A stretch of 64,000 nt of DNA from Branchiostoma floridae (Eukaryota; Chordata; Leptocardii; Amphioxiformes; Branchiostomatidae): assembly GCF_000003815.2 (NCBI RefSeq), contig NC_049997.1, forward strand, positions 11,015,507 to 11,079,506, given 5' to 3'. This document shows positions 46,701 through 58,700 of the stretch, piece by piece. The notes under the pieces are model-generated. The model had not been told where the DNA came from and did no database searches. It saw nothing but the letters and a program-made list of their open reading frames with translations. Every line of letters starts with the position of its first letter. The first letter of the stretch is position 1. A program made the position numbers and the translations under genes.

Positions 46701-49700
46701 TCTTTAAAATCACACATAAGGCCACACCAATTTAATTTCTTGGTTCACGGATTTTTTTCATAAAAAATGTGGAGCGAGAGGGCGAAATAAAGATAAAAAT
46801 AAAAATTGTAAAAATGTTTGGGGTAAAGGTTAGGGCTAGTCCAAAACATAAAGAAAAAACGTTTTCAGCTTGAAAAAAGTACAAAAACACTATTATTGTA
46901 CAGTAAGAGCACCTGTACCCACACTTTAAGGAGCTTATAATATAATGGCCAATTTGCTACACCAGAAAGTTGGTGAATGGTTTCAATGATGGTGAAAATT
47001 TGCTGAGTGGTAATTTTTATCTTTATTTTTTTTCCAAAAAATAGGAGCGAGCGAATCCGTGAACCAAGACATTAAATTGGTGTGGCCTAAGGAGCAAATT
47101 TAAAGTACCATGAAAAAAAATAAAAGTACATGTGTAATGTTTTTCCTAATAATGTACAGTTTGAAAATGGGAACCATCAGGCTGATTATCCCAATTATTC
47201 AAGATTAAAACAGAGATAAAGGCATTCAATGTCATGTAGTCTAACAACAGGAACATGCTTTTTGTTTCTTCAGCGTGTCCATAACATAGTATTGTTAAAC
47301 ATTAACTTTTAATGTTTTGAAAGATTCTAGTGGTACCACTAGTAAGTCTTTTATTTCCCGCATTGACAAATCATTTTCTTAACTCCAAAGTTGCTACCTT
47401 TAGCCTAGCTTACAAAAATAAGTCATATTAACAGACCATTTACTCATAAAACAATATGTGTAGAAACACAATGGTTTAGACTGTTGTCAGTAGTTTTGTT
47501 TTTAGAAGGTCAAGTTCAACAAGTATTCCAGAAGCAAGGAAATCTCTCAAGCCTCCACAGTATAAACTCAGTAAGCAGTTACATAATTCTACTTTCAGAG
47601 ACCGTGTCAATGTTTAACTTCATGTTATGCACACACAAATGCCAAAAATAACAGATTCACCTCCGGCCAATTCCATTTCCATTAGTAACATAAACAGTTG
47701 ACTTTCCAGTAATGGACTACTACATCAGTACAAACTGACTTTAGGCTGCCATCTGCCATTAAGCAAACAGTTTTATCCTTACCAGAAATAGCTAGTAGGA
47801 GACTATCAAAGCCATTTCTGTTTTGCAGCCTGCAAAGAGCTAGTTTACTGTGAAATGTCAATTTGTCAAACAGTAGCCAGACACAAGGGATCAATTTTAC
47901 ACTTGTCAGTTTAGATAAGGAAAGTCCCTTGGCAAATTAACAGGGTTGCAACTTGCTCTGCTCTGCTCTCACTTCAGAGTACTGTGCAGTAAAAGCTGCT
48001 CTCTGTATAAATTATCATGCTTTGGTTCAACAGTTTCTCCAGGCTTTTGTCTTCTTTTATTCATCTCAGCACACCCTTATACCACACCTTGTTGTGACTT
48101 GACCTAGTTCTAAAATCTTCAGTCATATCAGTGTGTCAAGATGATGATGTTTTTGTCATTAGCAACAACCTGACTAACAATGCTTGAAAAGCCCTTTTTT
48201 CGACTCTCTGCCTAAAGCCATAGCCTATTTAAAAAATAATGCCTTACTGGAAAGCTATATGCCTGAAATTTACATGTATTTCTGGGCCCTGAAGGATCTA
48301 AACCTTCGTCCTGCTATCTAACTCTGTAACCAATACAAATTCGGTGCTAACAGGCCACTTTTCCAGTGGGGAACAGGTTAAATCTGAGAAGAACTGTCAG
48401 TTGGCTGATCACTGCTGAACCCTCTCCTCACACTGCAAAGTTCAAGTTCTTTTACAGGAAAACTAGAAACAGGAAGACGCCAGTACCAAATGTCAGAAAG
48501 CTATACGCTGCATCTATTATGACGACTGATAGACAATTGACATATTGTTCGTAAACCTTTTATCACTTAGGAAAGTTCAAGTTGCTTTTAGAGCATTTCA
48601 AGAAGACTAGAACTTCATTTTCCAGCTGCTCTGTATTGCTCATAATCTGATCAAGAAAATTCAATGGTTAATGTACAAATGTAACGTTAGGCCATCCCAA
48701 AATAATTCTTTGGTTCTTGGATACCCAGGGCTCTAGCCAGCATCTGTTTTTCCGTCTATTGATGGAAATTTGCTACGTGTAATTATAATAACGGAAAATT
48801 TTTAAAACCAATGATTCCGTCAGCCTTGGCGGACAAAAATCCTTGGTGGAAGCTACAGGCGGCTTGGGGATGCCGTCCACGGCCGTAAAGCCATACACTG
48901 TTTATTTTGCTATTGTTATTATTGTTGACGAAGAGTGTCAGCGCCTTTTTGCATACGATTATCTCATTAAAACCCGTTTTTCAAGGTCTCAGTTCAGTCT
49001 TTCTAGCTCCTGAAATAGTGTTTTCGCGGTTTTCGCGACAATGGGAATTGGCTGACGGAAAAATTCTAGCTGGCTAGAGCCCTGTGGATACCTTAAAAAT
49101 TTAACAATCAATATGGAAAAAGAGGGCTGGGAGCAGAGCTTTGATTTTTTCTGTCCCACTTACTATTGGGGAGCCCATGTTGTTGATTTTATTTGTATAA
49201 TCTGTCATTTAAAGCATATGAGAACATATTAGCTGTAACGCTAGTTCACCTTTATCCGTAGGGTAACCTTTATCCGTTCCTTTAAATAATAATGTATTTA
49301 AGGAAATCAAGTCGACAGATGGTGGTTTCAAACCGTCATATTTTAAAAATAGTACAATTTGAAACTACCTTCCATCGACTTGATATCTCTGGATACCCTG
49401 TTTAGCACCACAACAGATATAGGTTACCCTGCGGATAAAGGTGAACTACATGTAACATTACTTGTATTGAATTGTTTCTGCCAGTTCATAGTACTGACGA
49501 TGAAGAGTCATGGATGTCACTGGAAATGTCCAGAAGTACATGTAAACCTCTGTTTTCAATCCAGTTGTAGAGATTGAATTGTATTTGAATATTGTTTACC
49601 CGGATGTCTAACCTTTATACACAAAACTGGATCAGATTTAGCAATTACTGCCGGACATTTTGAGCGACATCCATCACTCTTCTTCAGTGTAATAGACTGT

Positions 49701-52700
49701 ACAGACTTTCTTCTTACATTTTTATTTCCTGTTAATCTTATGTAATGCAGGTTCACCTTTATCCGTTGGGTGATCTTTTTCTGTCGTTTTTAAAAACAGG
49801 TTATTTCGGCATATCAAGTCAACATGTGGTAGTTTTAAACTGCAATATCTTGAAAATGTTGCAAATTGAACCAACATCCGTCCACTTGTTAGCACCAATG
49901 GATATAGGTCACCAAACGGATAAAGGTGAACCAGCGTTAATCTTCCAGTCTGTAGGAAAACCAACAAGTTACGTTGACATGGCCTGAACCAGTGGCCTAT
50001 TACTCTTAATCTGACCAGATTTATTGCATTTGTCTGGCTTTTGTGCTTGTGATTTTCCAAGGGAACGGTACGCAAAACAGACAGGTGGACTGACTGATCT
50101 CGCTAATGGAGCGTCCATGGGAAAAGTGCCCTTTATCTGCACCTGGTGCATGTCGGCTTCCAAAAGGTCACCTCAGCCTGTAAGATCTCTGGCGGGAAAC
50201 ATGTAAAATACAGATGTGAGACATGTTTGAGCAGTTATTAAATTCAATGCCTGGGTTCAAATCCTAGTCTAGCTTAGACCTTCAGACTTTCTAACCCTGA
50301 CATAATAAATTAATCATACAATGACGAGTACTGGAAAAACTTTCTTTCATGTAATTCACCAGTGTATAAAACCGTATGAATGATGATGATGACAATAGAC
50401 TATTCAGGATTATAGTTTCAAAAATGATACTGGTTTCTAAAGGATATATTTCATAACTGAGAGTCGGAGGCTGTGCCTCCACATTTGCATGCAAGCGCAT
50501 GTCTAGCCCTCGACCTGACGAGGAACAACAGACAGTAAAAAGCTAGAATATGGAAATGTGATCTGGGCTATGTTGGTAGCAAAAGTTGACTAAATGGAAG
50601 AAAATCAAAACTTCTCTCACATGCACAAAAATCATATGTGCATGTGTAGAAGTATTTTTCTAATTCAGGAAATAGACTAAAATATTTGCAAAGTTGTCAT
50701 GCAGATCTGCCCAGACTGAATGCAGTTTATATTTGGACCGTTAGTTTCAAGTTGCCACTCGGAGAAAGCGACAATCTTTTGAAGACCACTTTACCAGCAT
50801 ACCAGCTAAATGGTCCTCAGGATATGGCCTCCGTAAAAGCCTTTTTTCCAAGAAGGCTACTTTCATGGCAGCCGTGTGATTATAGAAATACCTTCTATTT
50901 TAGGAAACGTTTCAACCATCAATTTTTCAAAAAGCTTTCAAGAAAATTTCAGTCTACTGGCACCATGCTGCCATTATCTAGTTATTAAAAAAATACTTGG
51001 AAATGGTAGGCCCAGCTTTTGACTTAGAAGCTAATAATACACCTTCTGCTGGCTTGTTGCTGGGCAGATTTATTATATATATTAGGATATTATAAGCCTA
51101 CTCATGTCATACCCGTGACGCGAAAACGTTCGATACGGGTGTTTCGGACCGGCTGATAACTTTCCGTACGGCCCGGGGTTATCACACGGGCTCCATTCGA
51201 ATAAATCGAACTGTTTCGAGTGGGCCGAGTACGGCGCCATCGAAAGTTCGAATACCTGATTCGGACGTTGGAACATTACTGTTGCAACGCTGTTTTTTTC
51301 GAGGGCGCCAAATTTGTTCAACTTCTGGTGCATTTCGCATCAAAACATGGGTTTTCTCAGGTGGGTATGACATAAATAAAATACAACACGGTGTATTCCG
51401 CATCACCCTCGGTCTCAGCCCTCCTGCGGGTCGGATCACCCCCCGGCCTTCGGGCGATCCGACCCGCGGTCGGGCTGATACCTTGGGCGATACGGAATAC
51501 ACCGTGTTGTATTCTATATATACAGGCAAGCTTAAAGGTTAAATTTGTTTGCCTGCTTATCTATATATATAATGTAATATTTAGGATGAGCGACTGTACT
51601 TCTTGTAATCAGCCTAACCAGTCTTCTGAATTTCATGAGTGTTTTTAAGCTGTCTGTAATAATAGCATAAGAAATATCAATCAGACAAATCTAGTGTTGA
51701 ATTCATTTTAAAAGTTTGCTTGTCAATCCCTCCCAAAAATCAAAGCATTCACGTTACGAAGTACATGGCACATACTGTTTTTGGTCTTTCAATTCAAGAC
51801 CTTGTCATAAACCACACCTTGACTAGCAGGTCTGGGCTCAAGCATACACTCCAAGCAGAGGTTAGGCTCTGGCTGTTTTTTTAACGTTTTTAGGTGTTTT
51901 TATCAGGCTTTTTGTTTTGTACTGTTTTCTTGATGTCTCGTGGGTTAGGTGGATTAAGCAGGCAGGTAGATAATAAGGAAGTAAAAGCTAAAACTGGGCA
52001 GGTGCCCATAGCAGTAACGCATGATTAGTCTGCTCTCATCCAGAGATAAAACAACATAACCTTTTCCTAAGACTGACATGTTACTGATGGGTAGCTGCGT
52101 CGTGTTCACCTTGTTTGTTGACACTTTACTTAGTTAGGACTCGAAATACCACCTGCGTATGCAGGATAGTGCAGGTATAAATTGGGCTGTGCAGGTATTT
52201 CTGATACCTACATGTACCTGCACCTAAACTGCACCAGGTTATGCACTGTGTTAAGTGGATTTTTCTTTGCTGTACTGGTAGTAACTTTTTATATATAGTT
52301 TCTATACAAGACAGTATTCCCTTACCTACGTTGTTAGTAAAAAGATGTATAAAATATGTTCAAAAGATTGTTTTATCCACTTTTGGGATATATTTGAATG
52401 GTGCAGGTAACATTTCTCTGGTGCAGGTAGTTTCAAAAGACACCTGCACCAGTGCAGGTAGACAGAAAAAAAGTATTTTGAGCCCTGTTAGTGCACTGTT
52501 GTTTGGCATCAGCCCATGGCTAAATCAACAGTAGTGACTGACATGGTCCAGTGGTCAGTTAAGCTGCTACTGGATCCCAAGGTCAGGGTTTGAAGCCCAG
52601 CATGTAGACCTCAAGAGTTTAAAACTGTAATATATTTCATTTAGTATACAACATAGAAATCTGTAAACTATGTAAAACATTCTTGTAAAAGATATTTACA

Positions 52701-55700
52701 AATGCTTTTAAATACTCAATGTTCCGCTGAACTTCTTTCAAGTTTTTTCATTGTCAGTATTCTACCATTTTTATTTTGCCACTACCAGTATGACATGCAC
52801 CTCACATTAGCCCACCTGGCAACACTGCTAACCACACAAAAGTTGCTAGGTAGCATTGGTCTCGTAAGGTAAGCCTTCTTAAGGGCCAGGCTATATGTGG
52901 TGAGAATGGTACTGAAGCAACATCTGATATTTACTAATTTAGGTAGTGCTAAGCTTCCATCTTACTTTGATTTCATTGAAAGCTTCCCCTATCATCAAAG
53001 GTAAAAGTAATCACTATGATGAAAAAAGATTGTACATTGTACATTCAATGCCAATGTAAAGAATGACCTAAACAATGGTTTAAACATGGTCGAAATATAA
53101 GAAAAGACACACCAAGTTTGACTACAATGTACATCCCCTATCATCAAAGATAATGGTCCTCCCCTATGGTCTCCTTCCAATATCATCAAAGCTAATGGTC
53201 CTCCCCTATGGTCTCCTTCCCCTATAATCAAAGATAATGGTCCTCCCCTTACTTCAGAAGATATGTGAGTGTTGTATATAAAATATTCCGCAGTCCTTTG
53301 GGAGGTGCACAAGACCCACAGCAATAAAAATTCCTGAAACTTGACTCTTGCTCTCCTTGGAGGTTGCTAAACAAAAGCTTTCTCAACCCTATATATATAT
53401 ATTTTCCTCTGGAATACTTGAGGACGTCCTTTGGGAAAGTCATAAGGCTGACAACATAAAAAAAAATCCTCAAAACACCTATCTAGGAGGATGCCAAAAG
53501 AGCATTAGAGTTGTTCAAAACTACTGACAATTGATGACTTGTACATGCAAAGTTTCAGAATTACCCATTCTATTCCAATCTACAGAAGAATTTGTTATCA
53601 TCAAATAAGCAGTTTAGAACTCCAAGCCAGAAATTGCCAAGTGGCAAGCTGTTTACATTTGTTTGACAATGTCTGAACTTTTCTGTGAAAAGCATGTTGC
53701 AGGTGGTTATTTTGAGCACTGGAATGTAACATTATACCTAACTGTTGACCATGCATGTAAAGCTCATGCGTTACGCCAGGGGGTGGCTAAGACAGATACA
53801 GATGTCCTCTTTTACATGCCTACACGGTTGCTTGGCAACAATGTGTATTACAGACATACTTCATGGGGCCACACCTTATGTCACACCTGAGCTGAGACAG
53901 GTAAAGGTAAGTTACACCTGGGATCACCTTGTCAGACCAGTGTCCATGGCTCGCAGAGGTCTACACATGTTAAGTGAAGTAAAAGAGGTGAAGCAGAACC
54001 CTTTTTCTTGTCGCTAATAGAGCAATGCGGCTTTGCTACGGCTTTGCTCTTTCCACCACACCAGGACACTTCTTATCGATACACTGTGTTCTTTAATCAA
54101 TACTTGCAAAAAAAACTATTAAAAACCAGTACTTCCATGAGCCATTGATCCCAACAAAAGAAGAAAATTTTTTTTAATCCCAAACAATTTGATGTTCAAT
54201 GCTGTCTTCAAAGAGATGGACCCCAGATGAAACCTTGTTGATACACTGTATGTGTGTTGGGTTCTTTAATCAATACCTGTGAAAAAAAACTATTAAAATC
54301 CAGTACTTCCATGAGCCAGTGATTAATCCCAACAAAAAAGAAAAAGTTATGAAATAATTTTAATCAAAATACTGTCTTCAAAAAGACCATAGATCCTAGA
54401 TGAAAACACTGCAGATGCAAAACCACCTGTTATCAAGTCAATCCCAAATTGCTTGTAACGCTAGTTCACCTTGATCCATAGGGTAACCTTTATCCGTTCT
54501 TTTTAAGAACAATGTATTTAGGGGTATCAAGTTGACAGATGGTGGTTTCAAACTGCAATATTTTTTTAAATATCATAATAAGAAATTACCGTCCATCAAC
54601 TTGATATACCCAGTTTAGCAGCACAACGGATATAGGTTACCCCGCGGATAAAGGTGAACTAGAGTTGCAGTCTTGATGGCTTCTGATTTTTTATAATGCT
54701 TGCAATTAAAGTTCTGATTAAACAAGAGCATGGTATGGAAAATGGTCCACTTATTAAGGAGTTACATAATAGTGTTGTATATGAAATGTTCCACAGTGTA
54801 AACATTATTTGGGAGGTGCACAAGACCCACAGCAATAAAAATTATTCAAACTTCAAACAAATTCTTCAAACAAAGACACATGCTCTCCTTGGAGGATGAC
54901 AAATGAAAGCTTTCTTGCCCCTATCATATTTTCCTGTGGAATGCCTGATGACATCATTTGAAGTTCTGAAAATAAACTATTAGACCACCTGTTGAACACA
55001 GCAAAATTCCAAGGAGGTTAAAAAAACACCTGCTTGAAAATTCCTCAAACAGTTTTGGGGTGAACCAAAATGGATTCTTCATGGATAGCTATGCATCTTT
55101 ATTTCCAGGGAGACAGTATGTAGCTTAAACCTTTCATTAACAAAAACTTGACACAAGCTGCATTTTAACTTTCTCTCCACCAAGCAAATGCATAAAGCGA
55201 TTGACCTCATTTCAGTCTGGACAAATCCACAAAGCTCTGACTATTTGTGGAGCTGTAATCCTATGTGTGCTTTAGCACTTAGTCTTACAGAAAGAATGGA
55301 ATCATGGGAGAACCACGGGGTAAAGAACATGGCTCCTATCTTTCTTTTTCAAACAAAAGTCAAGGCCACACTAGTTTAACTCCGATGGTTCTTAGTGGAG
55401 ATACGTGTGTATACCTTAAAAAAGAAGTCACTGTTTGATGAAAAATCTATCAACCATGACATGTCAAAGTTGGAATCTAGCACAGGGTCTAAATTAAAAT
55501 GAATGGCTGGGAAGAAAAATGAAAATCTGATGATAATGACATCTATTCCACGAAACTGTGTTTACAAAATCAAGGTACATGGACTTTCTAGTTTATCATT
55601 ATTTCTTAGCAACATGGAAACAATGAGACAAGTTTTAAATCGCAGCGGTTGCATGTAGCTGTTCAGAGACCACAGCATTTAATTCATGATTGCCTTTCCA

Positions 55701-58700
55701 ATGTACAATGTATCACTGCTTAATGTACTACATAATAAGCAAACTTTAAACATTGCAAAAAAAATTTCTTTCACCTTCCACTGCGAAATCTTTTTCACAT
55801 GAAAATAAAGAGTTACGGTAAATCAAAGAGCCTGATTGATGATTGTTAGTTAAACAGTGGTCAAAACTTTTGAATATGACCCCGCTTAAAACTACTCTGT
55901 AGCTATATTAGGCTCATGTGCTTGAGTAAGCTCTCTCTCCATAGGGCATTATTAAAGCTGAACACTCAGCGAGCCTTTTAGGAAGCCTCTTGTCATGAAA
56001 AGGTCATCCACTAAGATTTTTATTGCCCCGGTGCTAAGATACGATGACGTATAAAACCTTAAGAAATTAGATAGAAGCACCTGTTGACCTATAACACAGG
56101 GAGGTTATTACTGTGTGCACGTCAGACATGCACAGTGGTATTATGCCTTAAATTTTCTGACCTTTCTTCGAGGCATGTTCTGTACATGAATTTTGGAGAG
56201 AAGGAGGGCTGATAGAGAAGTTTTTCTAGAGAATTCTCAAGAAAGGGGAAGAACATCATCAAGAAGAAATGTGAATAAATAAAAAAAAACTAATCCACCC
56301 TGCTGTTCTTCAGTTATCTTACGGACAGATACAGACAGACACATGACAGGCAAATACTGTAAATGCATTTAAGTTTGCGGAGAGTTATTTTCACCGTGGT
56401 TTTAATTTTGCGGTCGCGCCATGCACTGTAGTCTCTTGCTGTTATGGAAAAATGTTTGTGGTGGTTTTAAATTCTCCGTAAAGCGGCCACCGGGAAAACC
56501 GCAAACATTAAACCACAGCAAAGTTTCTGCATTTACAGTACTGCCTGAAACACAACCTCCATTTTCCATGGAAGTAACAATTGGAAGGCTAAGAAAAGCG
56601 AAAGTTATTTTGATCTAATTTCAGCTGAATGAAATTACAGCATAAACTCCTACATATACATTGGGTACATGTACTGTAGCAGAAGACAGGTACCATGCAC
56701 TGTATATACAGGTTTGATGTACCCGCAAAATTCCTTTTGCGCTTTTGGAGAAAAACAATTAAGAGTGGATCATATTGTTTTGAGGACAACAATCCTTTCC
56801 AGTGACATGCGAGTTGGGGTGAGCATCAACAGAGGGGACTTGAACTTTCTAAGTTAGTTTAAGAGCAAGGTCACAAAGCACTTAACCATAAGCATTGAAA
56901 AAATGCGGCTTAAAGTTATCGCCCTCCGTCGAGAGTTTTACTGAAATAACACTTAGAAGGAAAAGGCAAATAGCTTAAATGCCTTATCCAGTAGCCTGTT
57001 CTTTGTCAATTTTCTTGCTAGTCTTAGAAGTCTTCGGAAAAAGCTTTTAAGCTTCCTTTGAATTATAGGAAAATTGATTTGGCATATAGAAGACCAAGTT
57101 ATATAAACCATTTTGACAACTAGGTATTTTATAAAGCCCTCTTCCTTTTACTCTAAGCACGCTGTCAGACATGTTACATAAAGTCATTACACTTTGAACA
57201 GCCTATTTTTAAATCCAACTTAATGTCTCAAGTATTATATGCTCATCTCTTGTGACAGTAATTGATACAGGCTTACATAATTCTGAAAATCGGTTTTAGA
57301 AGTATGATACTGCTGGATTTTAGAAAGGAGGTTTGGTCAGATTTCAGAAATAAATCTTGCAGTAGTGTTACTCTACTGAAATATAGTCTGGCCAATCATC
57401 TTGTTTAGCTTCACGGATTGGTATGAATATTCAATGTACATTCATGAAATAATTTACTTACATATCCAGGGCTCGAAATTCAATTTGGGGATTAGGTGCA
57501 CAAAAAAGTTTTTGGGTGCACCGCTTAAATTCAAGTAATAACCTAGTAATAATAGAATTTAGTTACAAGCTATCAAATTCTTAAATAAGTACCATGACAG
57601 ACATTTTTATTATCTTTCTAACACTTAGATGTCAAGAATATGATGTATACTAGACTAAGTATACTTTGATATCTTTACATACATGAACGTAAGAAAATAT
57701 TAGGGTGCACCCTGTGCACCCACAGAAAATTATAGGGTGCACAGCTCAAATTTTGGGTGCACCTGGGTGCACATGCACCCAGTATTTCGAGCCCTGATAT
57801 CTATTCCCATCCACTTAATCTACGTGTATTAATATTTCATATTTTCTAAGTTTTCGACGTTATCTTTCTTAGCCCTTCAGGGAATTAAGGAACAATAAAG
57901 GTGAAATAATCATAATCATGATAATAACAGGTTCTGGACTGCTGTAATGTCTGCTCTGCCTGGTAACATGCTAGTCCAGTCATCAGTGAAAGGACAGTTT
58001 TAACTGTTCTGACACCAGCACAGCTAGAGTGTTTAGTTTCAGGTGGCAAAGGAGCATTACCTGCATCTTCATTGCTAAAAAATTTAAGCAAAATGCTTGC
58101 CTTGTAAAAAAATAATAAAACCAAAATCCAGCGTCATACAAAAAATACTCAATTCACCTGCAAAAGATCTTGAGTAAAACAAAGTAAAACTAGTAAAAAA
58201 TAGCTCAAGGAATTGATTTGTTCGAAAATAGCATTTCATATACTGATATAGTCTCTCCCTTAATGTTAGTTAGATAAACTTTCTGAATTGTAACTAATAA
58301 AAAGGTGATTTGTTCAACAGCTAGTGTGTTACCATGGAAACAGGCAAATAAACAAATAGTTAAGACTTCCTGACAGGTCACCTGTGCAGGTGGGACAACA
58401 CAAGACAGACCAAACACAATACACTGCACCTGGGGGAGGGTGGGGCAAATGCTAATGCTTAACCTTGTAGGTTAAAAATAGCAGTTACTTCAACAAGGTC
58501 CAAGCTGCCAACGTCTAACTGAATATGTATAAGTAATCAGCTAATATCAGAGGGAGTAGAAAGGTAACATTTGCAAGCAAATGCAGATACTCTCCTCAAT
58601 CAATGACTCCTTAAAAATGTAACATACTGAAGGTTCAATCACTGAAAGGTTTTTCTCAATCTGTTATAGAGGACAAAGTAGGATGATTTCTTGAGTCTTC

